64,000 nt of DNA from CAILZL01 sp963791615 (GTDB taxonomy: Bacteria > Pseudomonadota > Gammaproteobacteria > Steroidobacterales > Steroidobacteraceae). How positions within the stretch are numbered: the first letter of the stretch is position 1; every line of letters begins with the position of its first letter. Shown one piece after another: positions 17,313 to 26,615 of this stretch. Both the position numbers and the translations under genes were made by a program. Location: positions 372,001 to 436,000 of the forward strand of contig CAWBTE010000005.1 in assembly GCA_963791615.1 (NCBI GenBank), written 5' to 3'. Under the pieces are notes generated by a model that ran no database searches, had not been told where the DNA came from, and saw only the letters and a program-made list of their open reading frames with translations.

Positions 17313-17518
17313 CCTCCACCCGCAAAGCCGCGACCACCACTGGACGCTTCCTTGCTGAAATACACATGGTCATCAATGGCGGTATCCAGCGTGCTGCCCT
17401 GCATATCGGCGCGTGCATGCAGGTCACGCTCCCACGCCTTGACGCCCATTGAACTGCAACCGCTCAGCAATCCGGCGCACAGCAGCGCCAGCACTGCCTT
17501 GTTGGCTGATCGAATCAT
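17297..17518 (-). CDS. DUF4266 small lipoprotein with C-terminal GGGCGCN
   Basis: 73 residues. The lipoprotein signal MIRSANKAVLALLCAGLLSGC places the lipid on Cys21. The mature part is about 50 residues and ends in a Gly/Cys-rich tail, GGRGFAGGGCGCN, with two cysteines one residue apart. This tail and the partnership with DUF3570 are typical of DUF4266. A metal- or redox-related role is inferred only from the cysteines and the TlpA-like/ApbE neighbours. It lies three bases after the TlpA-like gene and overlaps DUF3570 by 16 bases. Confidence 0.85.
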   Translation of the reverse strand: MIRSANKAVLALLCAGLLSGCSSMGVKAWERDLHARADMQGSTLDTAIDDHVYFSKEASSGGRGFAGGGCGCN

Positions 17519-17521
17519 GAG

Positions 17522-17992
17522 TTACTCCTTCAGCAACTTTTCAATTTCCTGTTCGCGTGCGGCCAGTTGCGCCTCACGAAAACCGGCATGTTGTTTGACG
17601 ATGCGGCCATTACGATCCAGCAGGAAGCTGGTCGGCATGGCGGCTACATTCAGCCTGGTCGCCAGATCACCCTTGGGGTCGTATTCGATGCGGAACTGCG
17701 CGGGTGTGGTTTTCAGGAACTCGGCAGCCAGCGCCTTTTCCATATCCAGATTCACGGCAATTACCGTCAATCCCTGATCGCCATACTTCTTCTGCAAACC
17801 GCTCATCCACGGAAACGACTTGCGGCACGGCGCACACCACGATGCCCAGAAGTCCAGCAGCACCACCTTGCCCCGGGCGCTTTGCACAATGGGTGTGGTG
17901 GAAATATCCACCACCGACTCGGCATGTGTGCCAGCCGACATCATCAGCGCAACAGTCGCAATCGCTGCCTTGCACAGCGTCATCAGTCTCAT
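17522..17992 (-). CDS. TlpA/ResA-like periplasmic thioredoxin-fold protein
   Basis: 156 residues. A signal peptide (RLMTLCKAAIATVALMMSA…THA) precedes a thioredoxin domain with FWASWCAPC (Cys53 and Cys56) and the cis-Pro segment AAMPTSFLLD. Such proteins reduce disulfides or haem-site and metal-site cysteines on the outer face of the inner membrane. ATG 17990-17992 is chosen because it starts the signal peptide; the longer frame adds 27 non-family residues. It is the first gene of the four-gene leftward operon, so it probably keeps the DUF4266 cysteines reduced or delivers electrons to them (inference). Confidence 0.88.
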   Translation of the reverse strand: MRLMTLCKAAIATVALMMSAGTHAESVVDISTTPIVQSARGKVVLLDFWASWCAPCRKSFPWMSGLQKKYGDQGLTVIAVNLDMEKALAAEFLKTTPAQFRIEYDPKGDLATRLNVAAMPTSFLLDRNGRIVKQHAGFREAQLAAREQEIEKLLKE

Positions 17993-18101
17993 ATAACGAT
18001 ACTCAATCAAGATGAAAGATTCCGTGTTGCCACAAGTGCCCGACTTGGATGTTGTCAGTGAACACCAGTTCAATTAAATATTCCTTAACTGCAACTACTG
18101 T

Positions 18102-18113
18102 CGGTGTACACCG
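18102..18113. promoter_or_regulatory. Perfect 12-bp palindrome, possible operator
   Basis: CGGTGTACACCG lies in the gap between the leftward TlpA-like operon and the rightward cupin gene, about 110 and 90 bases from the two start codons. A perfect palindrome here could be a shared regulator site. No matching regulator is identified. Confidence 0.3.
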
Positions 18114-18199
18114 TCGCTGCATTGATTGCGCTGCGCAGGTGGTACAGCACTGCTGAATATTTGTATCCTTTGCCCATCGTGTGTTGTCCGGGAGCCTCC

Positions 18200-18736
18200 A
18201 TGTCAGTAACCGCCATCCTTGCCACCGAAGCGCCGTTGCGCAGCAAGCCTTCCCTGTATCCAGAACCGTTTGCGTCCATGATGCAGGGCCGCACCAAACA
18301 ACCGCTGGGCGATTTGTTCGGGCTGAGCAACTTTGGCGTCAATCTCACCACACTGAAGCCCGGTGCACGCTCTGCGCTGCGTCACGCGCATACCCGGCAG
18401 GATGAGTTCATTTACATTCTGCAAGGCACGCCAACCCTGGTGACCGATGAAGGTCGCACCTTGCTCAAACCCGGCATGTGCGCCGGCTTTGCGCACGGCA
18501 CTGGCGATGGACACTGTCTGATCAATGAATCCAGTGAAGTGGTGGTGTATCTGGAAATCGGCGACCGCACGCCGGGTGATGCAGCCACCTATCCGGACGA
18601 TGACCTTGCCGCACAACTGGTGGAGGGCGATGGCAATTCACACACAAGGATGGGCGAGCGTACTGACAGCAGGCCAATGGAAGCCGCATTTGCCTTTTTC
18701 TTTTACGCCGTATATACAGGCTACTCAAGTCATTGA
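18200..18736 (+). CDS. Cupin-domain protein with frameshifted C terminus
   Basis: Single-domain cupin. Conserved parts are ALRHAHTRQDEFIYILQG (metal-site His and Glu), PTLVTDEG, and PGMCAGFAHGTGDGHCLIN, then YLEIGDRTPGD and YPDDDL. GGGAG lies before ATG 18200. After codon 143 the frame leaves the family pattern. Reading from 18631 in another frame gives WQFTHKDGRAY and a stop at 18664-18666, the expected family ending. One base therefore seems to be missing near 18628-18631, and the annotated frame carries about 35 foreign residues. A metal-dependent enzyme or sensor is likely; the substrate is unknown. Confidence 0.8.
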   Translation: MSVTAILATEAPLRSKPSLYPEPFASMMQGRTKQPLGDLFGLSNFGVNLTTLKPGARSALRHAHTRQDEFIYILQGTPTLVTDEGRTLLKPGMCAGFAHGTGDGHCLINESSEVVVYLEIGDRTPGDAATYPDDDLAAQLVEGDGNSHTRMGERTDSRPMEAAFAFFFYAVYTGYSSH

Positions 18737-19597
18737 CTTACCGCGTAAATATGGGAAATCAGGATGAAATTATTTAACACCAAGCCGCTTTATAAAACGA
18801 CTTGTAGGCCGCATATCACTCGGCTCTACTTCTAGTTAGGCATTCGATGCACAGGCGCCGCTCGTGCATGATCGTCGACATGCCGCCATCAATCGATCTC
18901 CTAGTTATAACCCTTAGCTTCCGTTGTCTGTGTTGGTCAAGCGCTATGGCTGGGCTTTGATCGCATGAACGCTCCACTCGAGCGAAGATTAGCTCTGCCA
19001 TTGACATAGCTCATCGACATCGATCTTCGCGCGCAGGGATTGATTCATCATTGCGGAGCTAACGATACAAGTGCAGTTTGAGGGTCCGTACTTTGCCGCA
19101 TCCCGGATGGCGACAGGTGGTCATCTGGTGAAGATCGTTCTGATATCTGCGCTCGCCGTTTCCCAAAGACGCTATATGACTCGCCAGGATATTTGCGTAC
19201 TCATTTCTGGAACTTCAGTTTGAAAGAATCCCTTCATTGTGCTCAGTTCGACGGCTATAATCCAAGGAGATCCCAAGCGTTTGAGAGAAATGTACATAGC
19301 CAGGTCGCGGGATCGGCGTATGCCGAAGAAGTCCGCTCGATCAGACGCACCATCTCGCCGCTCATATCTTGAATTCCTGCACACACTGAGTGGATCCGAC
19401 GGCCCACCCTTGCTCGCCTGAATGCATTGTAATACGTTGCATTCACCCGCTTGGAGCTCCATCTTCCAATGGTGAAGACCGTCCCATACTGCGATCCAGG
19501 AGATCGACATCGGGCCTCGAGAGACATGGCTGGCAAACTGCACCGATCCAAGAGCTGGCTGATCAATCAGGCAGTGAAGGAGTCCTGAGTCATCAGG
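18737..19597. other. Decayed intergenic region without a recognisable gene
   Basis: About 860 bases with lower G+C than the flanks and only short frames on both strands. None shows a ribosome-binding site plus family-like sequence. It runs into the broken toxin-antitoxin locus and is probably the remains of horizontally acquired DNA. Confidence 0.5.
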
Positions 19598-19737
19598 ACC
19601 GTGATCTACGCTGCTGGCAGGAGACATTGCAAGCCATGGAGTCGGTGGCCCAGGGGCGAGTAGCGTCCGGTGAGGTGGTTAATGAATGGCTGCGCAGCTG
19701 GGGCAGCGCGCATGGTGGCCATCGCCGGCGACTGCAA
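19598..19737 (+). pseudogene. Type II antitoxin remnant (ribbon-helix-helix/CopG-like)
   Basis: The segment TLQAMESVAQGRVASGEV followed by VNEWLRSWGS resembles the C-terminal half of small antitoxins that pair with ParE/RelE toxins. No clean start is visible upstream, and the end runs into the toxin in the wrong frame. It sits directly before the toxin remnant in the usual antitoxin-toxin order. Confidence 0.5.
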
Positions 19738-19980
19738 ATGAGGCTGGGTATTCGGCCGACGCGGAAGCCAACCTGATCCGATCGCGAAACTGAATGCCGA
19801 GCATGACCCCGCAGCGGCAATGCGCGTTGCCGCTGACCTCATTCAAAGAATGGAAGCTCTTATGCAGTTTCCACACATGGGTCAAGCGGTCGCAAGCTCA
19901 CCTGTTCTGAGACATTGCGCGACATGATCTTCGGCAACTATGAACGCCCCCCAGTACCGGGCCAAAGGTTAGAAGGTATT
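19738..19980 (+). pseudogene. ParE/RelE-type toxin remnant with several frame breaks
   Basis: Pieces of one toxin lie in successive frames: YSADAEANLIR (from ~19749), then IAKLNAEHDPAAAMRVAADL and EALMQFPHMGQAV (from ~19776), then LRDMIFGNYERPPVPGQR (from ~19917). The order and content match ParE-family toxins, including the late R-D-hydrophobic-GNY block. At least two frame changes are needed, so the toxin is dead or the sequence carries errors. The final part is also diverged. Confidence 0.6.
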
Positions 19981-20015
19981 TAACAACCACCCATCGAGTG
20001 CGCAGGTGCGTACCC

Positions 20016-23000
20016 TCACCGCTCAACCTTGAATTCAATATCCGCACTCTTGGCTGCGCCGGCTTCGGTCTTGATGGTCCAGCGGTCGCTCAGGGTGTAA
20101 CGCAGCTTCACTGTGTTGATGGCTTCCGTCAGTGAGATGCCGTAGCTGACGAACAGGCGTGGTGACAGGAACTTGCCCAGCACCAGTGCGCTCTGGTTAT
20201 TGGCGTCGGTTTCCACGCCCACTTGTTCCAGACCGATGCGCCGGCCGAGCTGTGACGCCAGATAACCGCCGCCTTGCAGCGCCAGCGTGCTGCTGGCGGA
20301 ACGCACCGTAGTGGCTTCGCCGGTCTGCAATTCATCCAGCGGTTTGCCGATCAGCAGGTAAGAGACGATCTGCGTCTGCGACATGGAAGGACTGGAATAG
20401 AACTGCAAGCGCGGTGAGCGCAGCAGCCCACGCACATTGACGCCTACCGTAGTCGTATTGATCTTGCGTTCCGCCTGAATGTCCAGACCCGGGTCGCCCA
20501 GTGGCGTGTTGTCATAGATCAGCCGACCACGCTTGATATCCAGCTTCTGGCCGTAGATTTCATAACTGCCACCGTTGGTGCCGAGTTCACCGCTGCCCTC
20601 GGCGACATCGCCGGTACGCAGCCGGGTGGCGACTGCACCAGTCAGACGGCCCTGCAGACCCAGTCCGTCGAACTGCACGGCATCGCCCAGTCTGATGCTG
20701 ACCTCGCTGTTGATGTTCCAGCCGCTGTTACGCTCGAACACTTCATCGGTCTTGAAGTGTGCATCTGCCGAAGTCTGCACTGCGCCCACTACTTCCTTGG
20801 GTTGCAGCCGCGCTTCGGGAATCACCACTTCGCCTTTGACATTGATGTTCCGGTCGTTGATGTCAAAGCGCAGATCGGGTGAAGCCAGCACGCGATATTC
20901 GGGCAAGTCCGCCACCAGCAATTTATTGCCTTTGAGTTGCAGCGTGCCGCGCAGCTTTGCTTCACGCCACGCCAGATCGCCTGAAGCGTTGAGCAGGCCT
21001 TCGCCGGCGTTGCCCTGTGCGGTGAAGGCCAGCTGGTCATTGTCCATCTGCATATCCACTTGCAACGCACGCAGGGCCAGATTCAGCTGGTAGAAATCCA
21101 GCTCACCACCCAGCAGGTGCAGGTCGCCGGCAAAGCGTGGCGCACCCGCAGTGCCGGACAATTGCATAAGCCCCGCCAGCGTGCCATCGGCACGATCCAC
21201 TTCGTTGACGAACACCGGAATCAGTTTGGCGTCGCTGCTGCTCAGCGCCAGCACACCACTCAGCGGCCAGGCAGTGATCGAATTGTCATTGCGTTCCAGT
21301 TTCGTGCTGAGCGTGATGACGGTTTGCTCGCCAATGCGCAACTCGGCTGTCGACTGCACATCCTGTGCACTGGCCACCATCTGCACCTCTGCCTCACGCA
21401 GTGGCAACACCTGTTCGCGACCTGCGACTGATTGATAACGAATGCTGGCATCCACGAAATTCAGCGACGCCGTGCCCTGCCACGGCGCGCTGCCCTGCGC
21501 CGACAGATCCACCTGCCCTTGCAACCTGGTTTGCAACCGCGCGGATTCAATGAACGCCGAGTTGCTGATGCTCAGCGGCAGGTTCTGCAAGCTGGCATGT
21601 AATTGCCAGCCCTGTTCGGGCCCGGCTCCCGGATTCCATGCGCCTGTTGCGCAGGCCGTGCCGCTGTCGATATCCAGACACAGTGATTGCAGTGAAGCCT
21701 GCGTTCTGGCCAACAGCACTGGCGCACCCGTTTGCAGTTTGCCGCGTATGGCCTGCTGGGCATCGGTGAACTGCAACTGATTCAGTGAGCCACGCCATTG
21801 TTCATCGACATAGGCGCCGGCCAGTTGCAGTTGCAGATGCAAGTCATCGGGCAAGGGTGACAGCGCCACACCCGCACTCAGCGTCAACTCATGACTGCCG
21901 GTCTGACCACTGCCCTCCAGTTTCACCTGTTGCAGGGCCATGTCATCGAAGGCCAGACGCTGCGCGGTGAGCGCCAGCGTCGAGTTGCTGCGGTCGGTGA
22001 TATCAATGTGCGCATCGACATCCAGTTGCTGCCCGCTCCACTGCTGGTACGCCAGCCGGGCCGATTGCAGTTGCAGGTTCAACAAGGGTTCCGCACGACT
22101 GCCACTGAAATTGCCCGTCATGTTCACTTCACCGGACAGCGGTGCATACAACTGCTGCAGATCGGGTGCATTCAAGGTCCAGCGCAAATTGCTCTGCGCG
22201 CCAAAACTGCCCTGCGCGCTCAGCCGCGTGCGGCCCCAGCTGGCATTCAGATCATCGGCACGCCACTCATCCGCACTGCGTCTCACCCGACCGTGCGCAT
22301 TGATACTTTGATTGCGCAATGTGCCCGTCAGTGATTTTATTTGCAGATCAAACTGCGCCTGCGGACTCAAGCCCGCACCACGGGCGCTGGCATTGACGTT
22401 CAGATTACCCGGCCACTCAGGTAGCAACTGCACGGGATTGATGCCTTGTGCGCGCAGCTCAAACTGCCAGTCACGCCTTTGGTTAAGGGCCAGCTGCGCC
22501 TTGCCACTGGCGCGGCCCTGCAGACTGCGCAACTCATAACTGTCCAGACGGATCAGCGTCGGACTCAGCTCGCCCTTTGCCTGCAACGAACTGGCCGGCA
22601 ACACCGGCAACAACATCTGCCCATCCACGCTGTATTGATAAGGCCCCGCGCCTTGCAGCTGCATTCTGCCCTGTGAACTGGTGAACCATGCCTGCTGGTT
22701 ATCGGCATGTAACGGCCAGCGCAGCGCCGTCCAGTTGCCGTTCAAATCCAGCAACGGCTTGCCTTCACTCTGCAAGGCAATCGTGCCAGTGGTATGTGTG
22801 CTCACTCTGGTTTGCGGCACGGAGACATCGGCGCGGCGGAGGGTCAGTACGCGCTGTGCGTAATACAGGTCGGTGTCGAAATGCAGTGGTGCCGGGCTCC
22901 ACTCGGGAACGCGAGCCATCGCCCACAAAGTGCATGCCGGCGGCATTGATGCGGTACTGCGCCGTCAGTTGTCCGAGGCTGAAGGTGGGCTGGTTCCACC

Positions 23001-23808
23001 ACGCATCGAGCAACACCTGATCCGCTGTGGCGTTGCCCGCGATATTCCACGCTGAGCCGAACGACAGCGTGCCATCTATCTTTGCAATGTGTGGTTCGCG
23101 CATGGCGAGTTGTATTTTCAATTCAGGCGCGGCACCGGTCACCGGACCAGTTGCCTGCAAATCACCACGCAATACTTGTCCGCTGGGCTGACCACACAGG
23201 CGATAGTCTGCATCCAGTTTCGCCAGTGCGGTCAGCCAGGTGTCAACCGAGTTGAGCGTGACTTCACCACGTACATCAAAGTCTTCAGTCAGGGCTGACA
23301 GATTGCGCAGCTGCAACTGGCTGCGCGACAGCGACGCTTCAGCACGCAGCGGTCTGGCGCGCACGGTATAACCATTGGTGTGTACGTACTGCGCATCTTC
23401 CAGCAGCAATTCATCAATGCTGATGCGCAATATGCCCGGCACAAAGTGAATGGGCTTGTCAGGTGCGTCACGCAGCTTGGGCTTGAGATTGATGCTGAGC
23501 TTCTGCAACTTGAGCAGGTTGACTTCGATCAGGCCGCTGAACAAGAACGCAGGCGTGAAGTCGGCATCCAGTTGCTCGACCACGATGCTTGCACGTTCGT
23601 GATCCAGTTGCAGATGATCCATATGTAGTGGCCCGGCGAGCCGGCCGCGCACGCCTTGCACGCTCACGTCCAGACTGGGCAGGCGATTGAGTTGCAGCAG
23701 CGCAAACTGCAAACCCGATGCGGTGTAGCACAACCAGCCGATGCCGATGCCCGCCGCCAGCAGCGGGATGAGTAGTATCAGCAAGGCAATGCGCAGTCGC
23801 TTGTTCAT
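20016..23808 (-). pseudogene. tamB: TamB, translocation and assembly module subunit, interrupted by one frameshift
   Basis: TamB is a long, inner-membrane-anchored, beta-rich periplasmic protein that works with TamA in outer-membrane biogenesis and lipid transfer. Two overlapping frames cover it: an N-terminal part from ATG 23806-23808 (one transmembrane helix, LLILLIPLLAAGIGIGWLC) and a C-terminal part ending at 20016 with the DUF490 domain (YDNTPLGDPGLDIQAER, SYLLIGKPLDELQ, DIEFKVER). They join near 22910-22922, where HFVGD must continue as ARVPEWSPAPLHF; one extra base explains the break. The combined length, about 1,260 residues, equals normal TamB. It lies downstream of tamA. An assembly error is as likely as inactivation. 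Confidence 0.88.
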
Positions 23809-23821
23809 CAGTAAGGTTTAA

Positions 23822-23907
23822 TTGTCATTTCGAGCATCGCGAGAAATCTTTCCAGTTTGAGCAAGTCATCCCTCGTTAAAGATTTCTCCCTTCAGTCGAA
23901 ATGACAG
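23822..23907. repeat. Inverted repeat hairpin between tamA and tamB
   Basis: The arms TTGTCATTTCGA…AGAAATCTTT and AAAGATTTCT…TCGAAATGACA form a long imperfect stem. This TGTCATTTCGA-type hairpin is a repeat seen in many bacterial genomes. It lies in the tamA-tamB gap and could lower transcription into tamB. Confidence 0.75.
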
Positions 23908-23922
23908 AAGGGAGTTGATCCT

Positions 23923-25716
23923 TCAAAACAGCGTCGACAGATGCAGATGCAAACGTGGTTTGCTGCCGCTTTCGGACAGCGGCTGCGCTACATCCAGCCC
24001 CAGACTGGCCACCGATATATGCCAGCGCAGACCGAGACCGGCGGAGTCCTCCAGCTCATCGCCAAAATGATCAATGGCATTGCCGATGTCATAGAAGACT
24101 GCCAAGCGGAGGCTTTTTGGCAGATCGCGCTCCACTTCAACCGTGCCCACCAGCAAGTTGCGCGCACCGGCGCGGTTGCCTGCCGCATCCAGTGGTGACA
24201 GCTCATTCAGACCAAAGCCACGCACGCTGTTGTCGCCACCGGCGAAAAAACGCGCCGACACCGGCAGGTCGGCGAACTCGGAATTCGGCAACCAGCTGGC
24301 GCCCAGCGTACCGCGCACCCGCACATGCCATAGCGCGCTCAGATCAAAAATGCGCTCGCCCTGCAACAGCAGTTGCACATAGGACGCACCCGAACCCAGC
24401 GAGCTGGGTGATCCTGACAATTCCGAGTACAGCGTGTAGCGACGCTGCTTCTGACCCAGTATGTAATTGGGCAAGGTGGCGTAGCTGATACCGGGAATGA
24501 TCAGCAGGCTTTTTTCCTCACGATCCGGAAACACCGATCGCTCCTGCGACAGACGCACAAACAACACGCGCTGCCAGGAACCCAGCACCTGCGTGAAGCT
24601 GGTGGTGAATTCATTGCGATAGCTGACCACATCAGCCAGTTCCTGTTTGGCGTTGCTGGCGATGAATTCCACTTTCTCCAGCGCCACATCACGCACCGGC
24701 ACAATGTAACGCGCGGTTGCTTCATAGCCGGCGCCCGATCCGGTCAGCTCCAGCTTGGCGCGATGGCCGGCGCGATTGACCAGACGCCGATCCCAGGTGA
24801 GGGTGCCGCGCGCCTGCGTGTCGGTGCCATAGCCGGCGGCAATGGCATAACTGTTCTTGCGATTGGCGGGAGCGACAATTTTGACCGGCACAGTGTGCGT
24901 GACCGGATCAGGCGTGCCGCTCTGCACTTCAGCTGCGGAGAAATATTGCGTGTCATCCAGTACATACTGGGTTTGCAGAATCAGATCGAGATCGTAGGGA
25001 TCGCCACTGCGCATGCGCACCAGACGCTGCATCTTGTCGGCAAAAATCACATCCTGCTCGATGCTGATGTCGCCAAAGTAGTAACGCTCGCCCGTTTCGA
25101 GTTGCAGCGTGACATAGGCGCGTCGTTCGTCCTTGTCGATCAGCAGATCATTCTTCAGCCATTTGGCATCCAGATAACCACTGCTGGTGGCGGCGCGCAG
25201 CAGGTTGAGTTTCATCGACTCATACACGCCATGATCCAGTCGTGTGCCCGGACGCAGCTCGTCACTGGTGAGTGCGGTCAACACGCGCTTGTCATCCTTG
25301 CCCGCGCCCTGCACAGTGATGTTGACTTCCGACAACCGCACCGCGCGACCGGGATTGATTCTGATATCTACGCGCCAGTCATTCTTCGCAGCGTTGCTGA
25401 CGCTGGCTTCATAACTGACTTCCGGTTCGTAGTAACCCAGCGGCGCGAAGGCCTTGGCCACTTCCTCGGGAATGCGCGTATTGAGTCGATCCAGCACTTC
25501 CTGGGTCAGGTCGGTGCGTTCGGCATAACGAGTCAGACTCAGAAACGCGCGCACATTGTTTTCCATCTGCTCGGTGCCACCATCGATATCCAGTTCGACT
25601 TCCACACCGGCCTGTGCGGTGGCGCACAGGCAGTACAGCAGGCTGCCAAGCAACCGGCCCAGCCACCAGCGACGCGCGCAAAACAACAGGGGCGCGCAGG
25701 TCATCACTCTCGTCAT
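23923..25716 (-). CDS. tamA: TamA, outer-membrane BamA-family assembly protein
   Basis: About 597 residues. A signal peptide ends near TAQAGVEVELDI. Three POTRA domains follow, to about residue 260, then a C-terminal 16-strand barrel of the Omp85 family (for example RFFAGGDNSVRGFGLNELSP and the ending LHLHLSTLF). TamA inserts proteins in the outer membrane together with TamB. ATG 25714-25716 overlaps the stop of the NRDE gene as ATGA. The track-like GTG three bases upstream is an alternative. The operon is NRDE protein, tamA, tamB. Confidence 0.93.
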   Translation of the reverse strand: MTRVMTCAPLLFCARRWWLGRLLGSLLYCLCATAQAGVEVELDIDGGTEQMENNVRAFLSLTRYAERTDLTQEVLDRLNTRIPEEVAKAFAPLGYYEPEVSYEASVSNAAKNDWRVDIRINPGRAVRLSEVNITVQGAGKDDKRVLTALTSDELRPGTRLDHGVYESMKLNLLRAATSSGYLDAKWLKNDLLIDKDERRAYVTLQLETGERYYFGDISIEQDVIFADKMQRLVRMRSGDPYDLDLILQTQYVLDDTQYFSAAEVQSGTPDPVTHTVPVKIVAPANRKNSYAIAAGYGTDTQARGTLTWDRRLVNRAGHRAKLELTGSGAGYEATARYIVPVRDVALEKVEFIASNAKQELADVVSYRNEFTTSFTQVLGSWQRVLFVRLSQERSVFPDREEKSLLIIPGISYATLPNYILGQKQRRYTLYSELSGSPSSLGSGASYVQLLLQGERIFDLSALWHVRVRGTLGASWLPNSEFADLPVSARFFAGGDNSVRGFGLNELSPLDAAGNRAGARNLLVGTVEVERDLPKSLRLAVFYDIGNAIDHFGDELEDSAGLGLRWHISVASLGLDVAQPLSESGSKPRLHLHLSTLF

Positions 25717-26571
25717 CACTCGGGTGAGGTGTCGAAACCGGACACTGGATCACTGGCAATGGGATCGTCCGGATCTTCCGCCGCATACCATTGTTCAGGA
25801 ACATCCGCGCTCTTGAACTCGAAGCGGGTCACGCCCGTCTGCACACCTTCCGGATCGAAGCGGCGTTCATGCAGCACCGTGCGGCCATTGCGCTCCACCA
25901 GCAACACAGTAGAGCAGCGGGTACCGTAGCGTTCATTGACGATGAAAGGTGATGAAACCGTGCGTTCCCATTCCAGCGGCAGACCGGTATGCGGCAGTTC
26001 GGCATCAGCGGTGCGCGTGCGATCCGCGAGCATTCGCGAACAGCGCATCAACCGCTGGATCGGGCTGCTTGAGCAATTCATTGAAGCGTGCGCGGGTGCG
26101 CGCCAGTTTGGGCCAGGGCGTGTCGAGCAGATGATTGGAAACGCCATAGGTGCCGGGCTTCAATGACTGCGGTACCGGCGTACCGCGATTGGAAAAGTAA
26201 TACAACGCCCGTGGACCACCCACCAGCAGGTTGAAACCCGAATAACGCGGTGCGGCGCCGCGCAGATCATCCAGAAACTCTTTCGGTGAAGTGGCGCCGG
26301 TGAGAAAACGCGGCACCAGCGTGCCACGTGAGGGCGAATACTCGGCAGGCGCCTGCAGGTCACGGAAATTGGTGACCACGCCAAAGCGACCTGAACGCGC
26401 CACACCCAGCCAGGTGCCATTGGCCTTCAGGTCACGCGGCGCCAGAATGCGCGCGTCATCCTGCCACCAGTTGAGCGGCGCAGCGGGACGGTCATGAAAC
26501 TCATCGCGATTGCCCGCAAGAATCAGGCGGTAGCGCGGGTGGTTTTTCCAGGCGATGACAAGTAGGCACAT
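25716..26571 (-). pseudogene. NRDE (TANGO2-like) protein, interrupted by one frameshift
   Basis: NRDE/TANGO2 proteins have an Ntn-hydrolase-like fold; a role in haem or lipid handling has been proposed. ATG 26569-26571 gives MCLLVIAW, placing the conserved Cys at position 2, then AGNRDEFHDRP, ARSGRFGVVTNFRD and GFNLLVGG. The first frame stops at 26005 after ALFANARGSHAHR. The second frame supplies MLADRTRTADAELPHTG, ERYGTRCSTVLLV and the normal ending. One extra base near 26030-26036 restores a single protein of about 284 residues. Its stop overlaps the tamA start. Confidence 0.85.
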
Positions 26572-26615
26572 GGGCGGATTGTACAAATCTCGGGAGCGAT
26601 ACGTATGACAGATGA

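Noticed and set aside
24763..25929. 388-codon plus-strand frame opposite tamA.
   Set aside because: Antisense shadow of tamA; TamA POTRA and barrel motifs are clear on the minus strand.
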